Positions 29,429-38,789 of a stretch of 56,836 nucleotides of DNA are shown one piece after another (the stretch's first letter is position 1; each line of letters opens with the position of its first letter). Origin of the DNA: Chitinophagales bacterium (GTDB lineage: Bacteria; Bacteroidota; Bacteroidia; Chitinophagales; JADIYW01); the NCBI GenBank assembly GCA_017984135.1, contig JAGNZZ010000015.1:1-56836 (forward strand), read 5' to 3'. A program made the position numbers and the translations under genes. Below the pieces are notes generated by a model. It was given only the letters and a program-made list of their open reading frames with translations, was not told the DNA's origin and did no database searches.

Positions 29429-29672
29429 TTTAAATGAAACTTATTTTAAATTTGAATGATAATTATACGGATAAAACCATACTACCACCGCATTAAACGT
29501 AAATTTTTAAACATTAGAATTTATTAAAACAAGCATAGCTTCTAATTATTCTAATGAAATTTCAAAATACATCACTTCAAATAGTATTTATTTCGTCAAT
29601 CTTTTGTTTTAGAATAATCTAAAAAGTAAGTTATTATAACATTACTTTCAAAGTCACGTCTTTATTTTTTTT

Positions 29673-29680
29673 TATCTTTG
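29673..29680 (+). promoter_or_regulatory. Bacteroidota -7 element TATCTTTG for carB
   Basis: Exact TAnnTTTG, 18 bases before the carB ATG. The rest of the 270-bp gap after nadB shows nothing else I can name. Confidence 0.55.
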
Positions 29681-29698
29681 TAAAACTTTCCCAAAAAA

Positions 29699-32515
29699 AT
29701 GCCAAAGGATACTTCCATTAAATCCGTACTTATTATAGGTAGTGGACCTATTATCATAGGTCAAGCTTGTGAGTTTGACTATTCTGGTTCTCAAGCATCT
29801 CGTTCACTTCGCGAAGAAGGAATTGAAGTTTCACTCATCAATTCCAATCCTGCCACAATTATGACAGATGAAGTGACCGCTGACCACATTTACTTAAAGC
29901 CATTGACTGTTGATTCAATAAGAGAAATTTTAGAAGAACGGCAAATTGATGCAGTTTTGCCAACCATGGGTGGACAAACCGCTTTAAATCTATGTAAAGA
30001 AGCATTCGAAATTGGACTTTGGGAAAAACATAATGTACGTATTATTGGTGTAGATTTAAATGTTATCGAAACTACTGAAAACCGAGAAGCATTCCGAAAA
30101 TATTGCGTGGATTTAGGCTTAGGTGTAGCACCTTCATTTATTGCCAATTCCATATTAGAAGGAAAAGAAGCCGCTCAAAAAATAGGATTTCCTTTAGTTA
30201 TTCGACCTTCTTATACACTAGGAGGAACCGGTGGTGGCTTTGTACATAAAGCGGAAGAATTTGAAGCGGCACTTGCTTATGGTTTAAAAGCCTCTCCTGT
30301 TCATGAAGTATTAGTAGAAAAAGCTGTTTTAGGTTGGAAAGAATACGAATTAGAATTACTTCGTGATATCAATGATAGTGTAGTTATCATTTGTACCGTA
30401 GAGAACCTCGATCCAATGGGCGTTCATACTGGTGACTCCATTACAGTTGCTCCGGCAATGACCTTGCCTGATCCAGTTTTTCAAGAAATGAGAAATCAAG
30501 CTCAAATGTTGATGCGTGGATTAGGTAGCTTTGCTGGTGGATGCAATGTACAATTTGCCGTTAATCCAGAAACCGAAGAAATTATTGTGATTGAAATAAA
30601 TCCACGTGTTTCTCGCTCGTCTGCTTTAGCATCTAAAGCAACTGGATATCCTATTGCCAAAATTGCCTCAAAACTTGCAATTGGCTATAACCTTGACGAA
30701 CTCAATAATCAAATTACAAAAAATACATCGGCTTGTTTTGAACCAGCGTTAGACTATGTTATCGTAAAAATTCCTCGATGGAATTTTGATAAATTTTATG
30801 GTTGTGATGCCACATTAGGCTTACAAATGAAAGCCGTAGGTGAAGTAATGGGTATCGGCAGAAACTTTGCCGAAGCTTTGCAAAAAGCATGTCAATCTTT
30901 AGAAAACAACAAAATTGGCTTAGGTGCAGATGGCAAAGGTTTGGCAAAAACCGAAGAAATCATTGATAGTTTACAACATCCAAGCTGGGATAGAATTTTT
31001 AAAATTAAAGATGCCATTTCATTAGGTGTTCCATTGCATACTATCCAAAAACTAACCGGAATTGACAATTGGTATTTAATGCAAATTCAAGATTTGGTTA
31101 AATTAGAAAAGGAAATTCAAAAATATACACTAGACACTATTCCGAAAGAACTACTTGTAAAAGCTAAGAAAAAAGGTTATTCCGATGCACAATTAGGCTT
31201 TTTATTAGGTAGAATTTCTGAAGATGATGTGTATGAGCAACGCAAAGCCTTAGGGATTAAACGCGTTTATAAAATGGTGGATACATGTGCCGCAGAATTT
31301 GAAGCAAAAACACCATATTATTATTCCGCCTTTGATGAAGAAAATGAAAGTGTACGTTCAGAAAAAAAGAAAATAATTGTTTTAGGTGCCGGACCTAATC
31401 GTATTGGTCAAGGTATTGAATTTGATTATTGCTGTGTACATGGCTTATTGGCAATTAAAGAAGTAGGCTACGAAGCCATCATGATTAATTGCAATCCAGA
31501 AACTGTTTCCACTGATTTTGATATTGCCGATAAATTATATTTTGAGCCTGTATTCTGGGAACACCTTTGGGAATTAATTGAACACGAACAACCAGAAGGT
31601 GTGATTGTGCAATTAGGTGGACAAACGGCATTAAAATTATCTAAAAAATTACACGAAAGAGGAATAAAAATAATTGGTTCGTCTTTCGACAGTATGGACT
31701 TAGCTGAAGATAGAGGTCGTTTCTCCGATTTATTAAAAGAATTAGAAATTCCTTATCCAGATTATGGCACCGCAAGAGATGCCGATGAAGCCTTGGCTGT
31801 TGCCAACAAAGTAGGCTATCCGGTATTGGTACGACCTAGTTATGTATTAGGTGGTCAGCGTATGCGAATCGTCATCAACGACCAAGAATGTGAAACTTCT
31901 GTAATAAATTTATTGAAAGATATTCCTGATAACGTCATTTTAATCGACCACTTTTTAGATAGAGCAAAAGAGGCAGAAATCGATGCTATTTATGATGGTG
32001 AACAAGTGCAAATTATGGGTGTGATGGAACACATCGAACCGGCAGGAATACACAGTGGTGACAGTAACAGCGTATTGCCTCCATACAGCTTAGGTGCAAT
32101 CGTTATTGAAACGATGAAATTATATACCGAAAAATTATGTGTCGCTTTGGATATTCGTGGTTTAATCAATATACAATTTGCCATTAAAGGAGAAAAAGTA
32201 TATGTGATTGAAGCCAATCCTCGTGCATCCAGAACCACTCCATTTATTTGCAAAGCCTACCAAATTCCTTATTTGAATGTGGCAACCAAGGTGATGTTAG
32301 GTACACATAAATTAAAAGATTTTTCATTTCAAGAAAAACTTTCAGGTTATGCCATTAAAGAACCCGTTTTCTCGTTTGATAAATTCCCGAATGTAAGTAA
32401 AGAGTTAGGCCCAGAAATGAAATCTACTGGTGAGGCTATTTACTTTATCAAAGATTTATTTGACCCATATTTCCGTCAATTATACAAAGATAAAAGTATG
32501 TTCTTAAGTAGATAA
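29699..32515 (+). CDS. carB: Carbamoyl-phosphate synthase large subunit lacking the MGS-like domain
   Basis: 938 aa. Makes carbamoyl phosphate for arginine and pyrimidines together with CarA (not in the window). Two homologous ATP-grasp halves are complete: N-terminal half with G-S-G-P-I-I-I-G-Q-A, R-P-S-Y-T-L-G-G-T and I-E-I-N-P-R-V-S-R-S-S-A; C-terminal half with G-P-N-R-I-G-Q-G-I-E-F-D, R-P-S-Y-V-L-G-G-Q and I-E-A-N-P-R-A-S-R-T. The protein stops soon after L-G-P-E-M-K-S-T-G-E, where the E. coli enzyme (1073 aa) continues into a 130-residue allosteric domain. No frameshifted remainder is visible downstream. Confidence 0.95.
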   Translation: MPKDTSIKSVLIIGSGPIIIGQACEFDYSGSQASRSLREEGIEVSLINSNPATIMTDEVTADHIYLKPLTVDSIREILEERQIDAVLPTMGGQTALNLCKEAFEIGLWEKHNVRIIGVDLNVIETTENREAFRKYCVDLGLGVAPSFIANSILEGKEAAQKIGFPLVIRPSYTLGGTGGGFVHKAEEFEAALAYGLKASPVHEVLVEKAVLGWKEYELELLRDINDSVVIICTVENLDPMGVHTGDSITVAPAMTLPDPVFQEMRNQAQMLMRGLGSFAGGCNVQFAVNPETEEIIVIEINPRVSRSSALASKATGYPIAKIASKLAIGYNLDELNNQITKNTSACFEPALDYVIVKIPRWNFDKFYGCDATLGLQMKAVGEVMGIGRNFAEALQKACQSLENNKIGLGADGKGLAKTEEIIDSLQHPSWDRIFKIKDAISLGVPLHTIQKLTGIDNWYLMQIQDLVKLEKEIQKYTLDTIPKELLVKAKKKGYSDAQLGFLLGRISEDDVYEQRKALGIKRVYKMVDTCAAEFEAKTPYYYSAFDEENESVRSEKKKIIVLGAGPNRIGQGIEFDYCCVHGLLAIKEVGYEAIMINCNPETVSTDFDIADKLYFEPVFWEHLWELIEHEQPEGVIVQLGGQTALKLSKKLHERGIKIIGSSFDSMDLAEDRGRFSDLLKELEIPYPDYGTARDADEALAVANKVGYPVLVRPSYVLGGQRMRIVINDQECETSVINLLKDIPDNVILIDHFLDRAKEAEIDAIYDGEQVQIMGVMEHIEPAGIHSGDSNSVLPPYSLGAIVIETMKLYTEKLCVALDIRGLINIQFAIKGEKVYVIEANPRASRTTPFICKAYQIPYLNVATKVMLGTHKLKDFSFQEKLSGYAIKEPVFSFDKFPNVSKELGPEMKSTGEAIYFIKDLFDPYFRQLYKDKSMFLSR

Positions 32516-32830
32516 TTGCATCAAATGCTTAATTAACTATTTTGGTTTATCTAAAAAAGTGATTTCATTTAGAACTCCGAAATTAACTTCTACTAAAATT
32601 GATAATTGTGGACATTATCCAATGCTGAAAAATCCAAAAGGGTTCGCAATAAAATATTAAAAACAATAATTAATCATTGTAAAATTTTTCTGACGCAACA
32701 CTTTTCACGAGTACAAAAAAATCTGTCTATTAGATTTATTGTTGAATGAAGACACAATATTATCACAAATTCTATTTTTTAATTCAGCAATTAACTAGGC
32801 TTTTAATATAACCTATAAGATAGACTTAGA
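32516..32830. other. 315-bp convergent intergenic region
   Basis: Lies between the convergent carB and hflX stops. Very AT-rich with stops in all frames. I see no RNA gene, repeat or strong terminator. Confidence 0.55.
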
Positions 32831-34015
32831 TTATCCATGAAAACTACTTTTATATGGGTAGCGTTTATGATACATATCTTGTACCATGAGAATTAATGTA
32901 TTTCTAAATTCGTCGATATTTTCTTTATTGCTTGCTGATATAAAAACACAATTGCAATTCATCCATGCGCGCATGCCTTTTTCAAAATCTTCTGATAATT
33001 CTTTTTTTACTTCATCTGGTAAAAATCTATCAAAATGTTTTTCTCTATATAAATCCATTTTATTAAACACTACTAAACGCGGTTGTTTAGTGACATTTAA
33101 ATCCGTTAATGTTTCGTTTACGACATTAATCTGATCTCTAAAATTTTCGTGTGATGCATCGATGACATGCACAATAATATCGGATTCTTTGGTTTCATCC
33201 AAAGTAGATTTAAAACTTTCTACTAAATGATGCGGTAGTTTGCGAATAAAACCAACGGTATCGCTCAACAAAAAAGCTATATTTTCTATCACCACTTTGC
33301 GAACTGTTGTGTCTAAGGTGGCGAATAATTTATTTTCTGCCAACACGTCACTTTTGCTCATTAAGTTCATGATGGTTGATTTTCCAACATTTGTATAACC
33401 TACTAACGCCACACGAATCAATTCGCCACGTGTTTTGCGACGAGTTTGTTCTTGTTTGTCTAATACAACGAGCTCGTGTTTGAGTTTGGCTATCTTGTCG
33501 TTAATTACACGTCTATCGGTTTCTATTTCTTTTTCGCCTGGACCACGCATTCCAATACCACCACGCTGGCGTTCTAAGTGCGTCCATAATCCTTTTAAAC
33601 GAGGCAATAAGTATTGCATTTGTGCCAGTTCCACTTGTGTACGAGCTTGAGCCGTTTGGGCACGCATGGCAAAAATATCCAAGATTAAACTAGTTCTGTC
33701 TAAGATTTTACATTTCAATTCTGCTTCTAAATTGCGTTGTTGTGCAGGCGAAATTTCATCATCAATAATTATGGTATTAATGTCAGCATATTCTTTATAC
33801 GTTTTTATTTCTTCTAATTTTCCAGAACCTACAAAGTAGCGAACATCTGGATGTTTTAATTTCTGAGTAAATGTTTTAATGGTAATTGCGCCGGCGGTTT
33901 CTGCCAAAAACGCCAATTCATCCAAGTATTCTTCTACTTGTGCTGATGTTTGGTTATCACGTATTATACCTATTAATACAGCTCGCTCTTCAATTATTTG
34001 GTTGACATCGTGCAT
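32831..34015 (-). CDS. hflX: GTPase HflX
   Basis: 394 aa. A ribosome-binding GTPase that splits stalled or hibernating ribosomes. The HflX domain ends with the signature G-G-I-G-M-R-G-P-G-E-K-E; a coiled linker leads to the G domain with G1 G-Y-T-N-V-G-K-S-T (about residue 208), G3 D-T-V-G-F and G4 N-K-M-D. The P-loop and switch residues are intact. A promoter motif sits 21 bases before the ATG, within the gltA terminator region. Confidence 0.94.
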   Translation of the reverse strand: MHDVNQIIEERAVLIGIIRDNQTSAQVEEYLDELAFLAETAGAITIKTFTQKLKHPDVRYFVGSGKLEEIKTYKEYADINTIIIDDEISPAQQRNLEAELKCKILDRTSLILDIFAMRAQTAQARTQVELAQMQYLLPRLKGLWTHLERQRGGIGMRGPGEKEIETDRRVINDKIAKLKHELVVLDKQEQTRRKTRGELIRVALVGYTNVGKSTIMNLMSKSDVLAENKLFATLDTTVRKVVIENIAFLLSDTVGFIRKLPHHLVESFKSTLDETKESDIIVHVIDASHENFRDQINVVNETLTDLNVTKQPRLVVFNKMDLYREKHFDRFLPDEVKKELSEDFEKGMRAWMNCNCVFISASNKENIDEFRNTLILMVQDMYHKRYPYKSSFHG

Positions 34016-34036
34016 TAAGTTGAACTAATATTTTCA

Positions 34037-34044
34037 CAAAGATA
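34037..34044 (-). promoter_or_regulatory. Bacteroidota -7 element TATCTTTG for hflX
   Basis: Exact TAnnTTTG on the minus strand, 21 bases before the hflX ATG and immediately after the gltA hairpin. Confidence 0.5.
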
Positions 34045-34088
34045 AAAGATAAATGGTCAGCATTATACCATGCTGACCATTTATCTTT
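34045..34088 (-). terminator. 19-bp perfect hairpin after gltA
   Basis: Arms AAAGATAAATGGTCAGCAT (34045-34063) and ATGCTGACCATTTATCTTT (34070-34088) pair perfectly around loop TATACC. The minus strand leaves the stem through a T-rich stretch. Being 19 bp, it is far longer than the other terminators in the window. Confidence 0.75.
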
Positions 34089-34116
34089 GGCAAAATAGTA
34101 TATAGTATAGATACGT

Positions 34117-35373
34117 TTATCTATTTTCAATAGTATTGTATGAACGCAACGGTGCACCTATATAAATTTGGCGTGGGCGACCAATTGGCTCTTTGTTTTC
34201 TTTCATCTCTTTCCATTGAGCTACCCAACCTGGTAATCTACCTAAGGCAAATAAGGTAGTGAATGTATCTGTAGGAAATGCCATGGCTTTGTATATAATT
34301 CCGGAATAGAAATCAACGTTTGGATATAATTTTCTAGAAACGAAATATTCATCGTGCAAAGCGGCTTGTTCTAATTCAGTCGCAATGGTTAATTTTTTAT
34401 CTTTCACCCCTAAATCATTCAAAACTTCATCACAAGATTTTTTGATGATGCGTGCACGTGGATCAAAGTTTTTATACACTCGATGTCCGAAGCCCATTAA
34501 ACGAAACCCTGAATTTTTATCTTTTGCCATTGCCACAAATTTAGCTGTATCGCCACCATCATTTTCAATAGCTTCTAACTGTTCTAAAACAGCTTGATTT
34601 GCACCACCATGTAATGGACCCCAAAGTGCACCAATTCCTGCACTAATAGAAGCATAAATATTAGCATTGGATGAACCTACAATTCTTACGGTAGAAGTAG
34701 AACAGTTTTGTTCGTGATCAGCATGTAAAATCAATAATTTATCCATAGCATCAATCATTACATCAGACGCTGGTTTTCCAAATGTCATTTGTAAGAAGTT
34801 GGCAACATAGTCTAAGTTTTTGTCATTAGCTACAAAATCCAACCCTTGGGAATTACGAATTACCATTGCTACTAAAACTGGCGTTTTTGCTAATATATTA
34901 ATGAAGTTTTCTTCCGTTACTTTTGCACCATCGGTATAAACACCGGACAATGCTACAGTTACAGCAGAAAGTTGCGCCATTGGATGTGTCCCTTTGGGCA
35001 TCGCTTTTAATATAGCTCCAACTTCGGTTGGCACTTCTGATGCGTCTTTTAATTTTTGACTAAATTCTTCTAGTTGTGCTGATGTTGGCAATTCGCCGTA
35101 TAGTAATAAAAAGGCAACTTCTACGAAATTGGATTTTTCAGCTAATGCTGCTATATCGTAGCCTCGATAACGCAAAATGCCTTCTTCACCATCTAAGAAT
35201 GTTATTTTACTAGTGGTAGCTCCTGTATTCTTATATCCAAAATCTAAGGTAACAAAACCTGTATCTTCTCTAAGTTTATCGATGTTGATGGCATATTCGT
35301 TTTCTGTGCCTACTAACACAGGTAATTCTGTTGTTCTACCACCTAGCGTTATGCTTATTTTTTCTGTTGACAT
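34117..35373 (-). CDS. gltA: Citrate synthase
   Basis: 418 aa. Condenses acetyl-CoA and oxaloacetate, the entry step of the TCA cycle. The N-terminal extension with F-L-D-G-E-E-G-I-L-R-Y-R-G-Y marks the type II bacterial enzyme. Catalytic residues: His in P-L-H-G-G-A (about 258), His in G-F-G-H-R-V-Y (about 295) and Asp in N-V-D-F-Y-S-G (about 350); the C-terminus R-P-R-Q-I-Y-I-G is also typical. Monocistronic, with the long hairpin downstream. No exact promoter motif is seen in its leader. Confidence 0.96.
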   Translation of the reverse strand: MSTEKISITLGGRTTELPVLVGTENEYAINIDKLREDTGFVTLDFGYKNTGATTSKITFLDGEEGILRYRGYDIAALAEKSNFVEVAFLLLYGELPTSAQLEEFSQKLKDASEVPTEVGAILKAMPKGTHPMAQLSAVTVALSGVYTDGAKVTEENFINILAKTPVLVAMVIRNSQGLDFVANDKNLDYVANFLQMTFGKPASDVMIDAMDKLLILHADHEQNCSTSTVRIVGSSNANIYASISAGIGALWGPLHGGANQAVLEQLEAIENDGGDTAKFVAMAKDKNSGFRLMGFGHRVYKNFDPRARIIKKSCDEVLNDLGVKDKKLTIATELEQAALHDEYFVSRKLYPNVDFYSGIIYKAMAFPTDTFTTLFALGRLPGWVAQWKEMKENKEPIGRPRQIYIGAPLRSYNTIENR

Positions 35374-35437
35374 ATCTATAAAAATAAATTGAGTTTAAAA
35401 ATACAAAAAAGAATAGTGTTTAAAAGTTAAGATAATA

Positions 35438-36355
35438 TTACTGTCCATTTTTGCCATTTGGATGAAATTCTTCGGTAACTACTATTTCACGTACTGGCAT
35501 ATTTTTAGGTACCAAACCACTTAAAAGTAGTGCTTTTGAAATTTGTCGCTTCAATAAAAAACTGGTAAATCCTTGAATCACTAATTCTGGGCAATTTCCA
35601 ATATAAATACTGATTGGGCGAACCAGTGGATATATTTCATCTGCAATACTTTTTTGGGAAACATTTGAAATTTTATTTTTATAAGAGACAGGTAGTGTCT
35701 TAAAATTTGAACGGATGTATTGCGCTTTTTTCTCAAATTTATTACTGAGCAAGTGATAAGGAATAAAACCGATAGCATTAGAGTGTGTGGCAACATAATT
35801 CAATACTTCATCTGTATTTTTTAAAGAATATGCATTTTTAAAATTGGCTGCTTCTGAATTCGAAATTTGCTGTATGGCACTTGCTATTCCGGATTTAGGT
35901 GGATCAAAAACCAGTTGGTAGGTTTTGTGTTTTAAAATCTCATTTATATTTTCTATTTTGAAAATAGAATCTTGAAAGTCATTATTTGTTATTACAGCAA
36001 TAGCATCAAACACAAAGGTGTTTTTTTCTATAACAACATCTTGAGCAATGGATGCATTATTTAATTCAGCATCATCCAGTAATCGACTTATTGCAATAGC
36101 TTTGTTTCCTTTTTTCTTAAAATCAGAGATGGCTTTCTCTTCTGAAACGTATTTGAAAATTATTTTGGCATTTGGAAAATAGTTTTCATAAACAACCACT
36201 AATGGATCTAAAATTTCTTGTAAATTACTGTCGGCAACTATTTCTATTTGACCAACATTCCAATCGTTATTTTTATTTTCATTTTTTGATATACAAGAAG
36301 TAAAAAACAAAAGGATACTTAACGTTAAGCCTATTAAATAATATAGTTTTTTCAT
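35438..36355 (-). CDS. PstS-like phosphate-binding lipoprotein
   Basis: 305 aa. The signal peptide ends with lipobox F-T-S-C, so it should be lipid-anchored. A type 2 periplasmic-binding fold follows: I-E-I-V-A-D-S-N-L near the start, a PstS-like central region (V-F-D-P-P-K-S-G-I-A-S-A) and V-R-P-I-S-I-Y-I-G late. Ligand not proven; phosphate is the family expectation, but no pstCAB genes follow. It overlaps the small membrane gene by 4 bp (ATGA) and lies downstream of the TonB set. Confidence 0.8.
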   Translation of the reverse strand: MKKLYYLIGLTLSILLFFTSCISKNENKNNDWNVGQIEIVADSNLQEILDPLVVVYENYFPNAKIIFKYVSEEKAISDFKKKGNKAIAISRLLDDAELNNASIAQDVVIEKNTFVFDAIAVITNNDFQDSIFKIENINEILKHKTYQLVFDPPKSGIASAIQQISNSEAANFKNAYSLKNTDEVLNYVATHSNAIGFIPYHLLSNKFEKKAQYIRSNFKTLPVSYKNKISNVSQKSIADEIYPLVRPISIYIGNCPELVIQGFTSFLLKRQISKALLLSGLVPKNMPVREIVVTEEFHPNGKNGQ

Positions 36356-36555
36356 TCTTCGTTTTTTAATGTTCTAAATGCTCTGTATAATCTAAATATT
36401 CCGTACAACATCAACAACAAGGCAAATAAGATTTTTGTTGTTAAATTTAACAGTATGCGTTCAATGGGTAAGAAAAAAATAACTATTCCTAAAATTATAT
36501 ATGCCAGAGCAATACTAAATCTCAATAAAAAAGCCGGTTGCAAATAAGGTTTCAT
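36352..36555 (-). CDS. Small two-helix membrane protein
   Basis: 67 aa. Two hydrophobic helices (about residues 10-30 and 38-57) and a basic/acidic tail. No family recognised. Its ATGA overlap with the PstS-like gene shows translational coupling and supports it being real. A promoter motif four bases before the ATG suggests a nearly leaderless transcript separate from tonB. Confidence 0.7.
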   Translation of the reverse strand: MKPYLQPAFLLRFSIALAYIILGIVIFFLPIERILLNLTTKILFALLLMLYGIFRLYRAFRTLKNEE

Positions 36556-36559
36556 ATTG

Positions 36560-36567
36560 CAAAAATA
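36560..36567 (-). promoter_or_regulatory. Bacteroidota -7 element TATTTTTG
   Basis: Exact TAnnTTTG on the minus strand, four bases before the small membrane protein ATG and after the tonB terminator. Confidence 0.5.
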
Positions 36568-36653
36568 GGAAATAGTGTTGGGAGATGTTTATTTATTTAC
36601 TGTAGGTTTCTTATGAATTATTAAAATTATAGTTTCATATATTATAAAAAAAA

Positions 36654-36674
36654 GAGGCTGTTTAAAACAGCCTC
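36654..36674 (-). terminator. Rho-independent terminator after tonB
   Basis: GAGGCTGTTT pairs with AAACAGCCTC around a single central base (effectively an 8-bp stem), followed on the minus strand by eight T residues. It ends the exbB-tonB transcript. Confidence 0.88.
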
Positions 36675-36699
36675 AAAAAATATCATTAAAAAAAATAAA

Positions 36700-37530
36700 T
36701 TAATTAGATAATTTGAATGTTACTGGCAATACGTAATATACTTTTACATTTTTACCACGTTGTGTTCCAGGCGACCATTTAGGCATTGTTTTCACCACAC
36801 GAACGGCTTCATCTGCACAACCTCCACCAACTCCATCTTTCAAGATTTCAGGACTTTTAACCGTTCCATCTGTATCCACATAGAATTTTACAATTACTTT
36901 TCCTTCTAAGTTATTTTCTCTAGCTAACGAAGGATATTTAATATTTTTACTTAAAAATTTCATCATTTCCACTGGTCCACCTGGATAAGTAGGCATCACT
37001 TCGGCGCGGTCAAAAATTTCTGGTTCTTTAGGTTGCTCTGGTTCCGGTGCAGCAGGTCCATTTCCTGGTTTTTCATCTGTAACAATTGCTTTTGCTTCTT
37101 TATCACCTTCTTGAGTAACCGTTGATATTGCTACTTCTTTTGTTTCATCTACTTTTGTTACTTGTTGTTCTTCCGCTACTTCTGCATCTTTTTTTGCAAT
37201 CATTTCCACGAATTTCACCGTTGGGCGTTGTGGTGGTGGCGGTGGTGGTGGTGGTGGCGGTGGTGCTGCTTCTACTGGAGGCGGAACGTCTTCCATTACC
37301 ACATCCGTCATTTCCAGGTCCACTACTTTTTCTTTTTTATTAGCTCGAGAGAATACGCCTAATCTTAATACTAAGATAAGAGCAATAAATCCAGCCATCG
37401 AATAAAGAAAACCACGTAATGTATTTTTATTTACCAATTTTCGCAATACATAAGCACCATAATCTTTATTGAGATTATCGAACACTATATCGTCCCAAGA
37501 GGCATTTTTATAATCTTTTATTGTGCTCAT
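36700..37530 (-). CDS. tonB: TonB energy-transducing protein
   Basis: 276 aa. A cytoplasmic N-terminus, one membrane helix at about residues 41-60, a Pro-rich spacer with a run of eleven Pro, an acidic Glu/Lys linker, and a C-terminal TonB domain (Y-P-S-L-A-R-E-N-N-L-E-G-K-V-I-V-K-F, then P-K-W-S-P-G). It couples the proton gradient to TonB-dependent outer-membrane receptors. The Y-P-G-G segment before the domain is typical of Bacteroidota TonB. Last gene of exbB-exbD-exbD-tonB, 13 bp after the second exbD. Confidence 0.92.
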   Translation of the reverse strand: MSTIKDYKNASWDDIVFDNLNKDYGAYVLRKLVNKNTLRGFLYSMAGFIALILVLRLGVFSRANKKEKVVDLEMTDVVMEDVPPPVEAAPPPPPPPPPPPQRPTVKFVEMIAKKDAEVAEEQQVTKVDETKEVAISTVTQEGDKEAKAIVTDEKPGNGPAAPEPEQPKEPEIFDRAEVMPTYPGGPVEMMKFLSKNIKYPSLARENNLEGKVIVKFYVDTDGTVKSPEILKDGVGGGCADEAVRVVKTMPKWSPGTQRGKNVKVYYVLPVTFKLSN

Positions 37531-37543
37531 AGTTAATTTTTAA

Positions 37544-38107
37544 TTAGTCAGATGTTTTAGCATTTCCGCCATTAGCAATAGCTTCTGTTTCGAGTGGGTC
37601 AATATCTTGAATGGCATAAATTTTTGTTTTTGTTATATCCATTTCATCTAAGATATCCACCATGTTTTTATAGCTGGCATCATCTGTCATTTTAATTAAT
37701 ACAATCATTTGGCTATCGCCATCTTTATCGAGGCCATGTAGTGCTTTCACTTCTTTTTGCTTATTTAAGATAATTTCTCTGATACCTTTAGGCGTGTAAT
37801 CTGAATTTTTCAAACCAGCTACAGTTGTTCCTGGATAATACCAAAGCGTATTTTCTTTATCTGCAATTAAGTTTAATACTTTTGATTCTTTTACTTCTGT
37901 TGGAGGTGCATTTAGGTCTTTTTTTGGCATGGATAAATTCATAGCCACAGATTTCCCTAATTGTGTGGTCAACATGAAGAAAGAAATTAATAAGAAAGCT
38001 AAATCCACCATGGGTGTTAAGTCAACTTTGGTTGACAATTTCTTGGATCGGACACCGCCTTTATGTTTGCCGTGTCCGCCACCGGACGACGTATCTAAAT
38101 CTGCCAT
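37544..38107 (-). CDS. exbD: ExbD/TolR family protein, second copy
   Basis: 187 aa. A basic Gly/Lys/Ser-rich cytoplasmic N-terminus of about 30 residues, then one membrane helix with V-D-L-T-P-M-V-D-L-A-F-L-L, which includes the protonatable Asp of ExbD, and a periplasmic domain. Lies 17 bp after the first exbD and 13 bp before tonB. Two different ExbD subunits per operon are common in this phylum. Confidence 0.9.
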   Translation of the reverse strand: MADLDTSSGGGHGKHKGGVRSKKLSTKVDLTPMVDLAFLLISFFMLTTQLGKSVAMNLSMPKKDLNAPPTEVKESKVLNLIADKENTLWYYPGTTVAGLKNSDYTPKGIREIILNKQKEVKALHGLDKDGDSQMIVLIKMTDDASYKNMVDILDEMDITKTKIYAIQDIDPLETEAIANGGNAKTSD

Positions 38108-38124
38108 ATTCTTTATTTTGTTGT

Positions 38125-38766
38125 TTAATCGGCTTTTCCTTCGAGCATCGTGATTAACTTATAACGGTTCACATCTTTCTCTTTTAGTATTTCGATTACA
38201 CGTTTTACACCTTTAATATTTGTATCTTGATCACCTTTTATTGCTATCGGTGGTTGATCTTCATTTTCTTCTTCTGCATACACATAACGAATAGCCATAA
38301 TCCAATCACCTAATTGATTGTCGGTTGAATCCGTTGGAATTCCAGTCAATTTTCCAGCACGTTGCAATTCCATCAAATCACTCGCACTTTTAGAGACAAC
38401 TGATGATAATTGACTAATAGGTGACCCAAAGATTTCTTGACGGACGAATTGTTTTTTCGTTTGTTCTGAGATTGGAATATTAGCGTATTTTTCTTTGTTA
38501 AGTTCAAAGAATTTATCTAATATTTGCAATTTTCGATCAGGTTTTCCAACAGCCATATATACTTTCCCATCTTTATCTACCGTCAATGTGACAAATTTAT
38601 CTGCCACTTCTTCGGTCGCTCTTGATGTGGGTGATTTAATAGGAACTATTTCTGTAGGTTTGAATTTAGCAGTCAAAATAAAGAAAGATAGCAACAAGAA
38701 AGCTACGTCACACATGGCAGTCATATCGACCCATGTGCTACTACGTTTTACTTTAAACTTTGGCAT
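38125..38766 (-). CDS. exbD: ExbD/TolR family protein, first copy
   Basis: 213 aa. The membrane helix carries D-M-T-A-M-C-D-V-A-F-L-L-L with the conserved Asp. The periplasmic part is longer than in the second copy and contains an extra acidic segment (E-E-E-N-E-D). It ends with the ExbD-like Y-K-L-I-T-M-L-E. Lies 23 bp after exbB. Confidence 0.9.
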   Translation of the reverse strand: MPKFKVKRSSTWVDMTAMCDVAFLLLSFFILTAKFKPTEIVPIKSPTSRATEEVADKFVTLTVDKDGKVYMAVGKPDRKLQILDKFFELNKEKYANIPISEQTKKQFVRQEIFGSPISQLSSVVSKSASDLMELQRAGKLTGIPTDSTDNQLGDWIMAIRYVYAEEENEDQPPIAIKGDQDTNIKGVKRVIEILKEKDVNRYKLITMLEGKAD

Positions 38767-38789
38767 TTTCTTGTTTTTTCTTTTTATGA

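Noticed and set aside
29699..32830. CarB truncated by a frameshift
   Set aside because: The stop follows an intact second ATP-grasp half and the next 315 bases hold no allosteric-domain sequence in any frame.
37233..37266. GGTGGC tandem repeat
   Set aside because: It is the antisense of the poly-proline run of TonB, a normal feature of the family.
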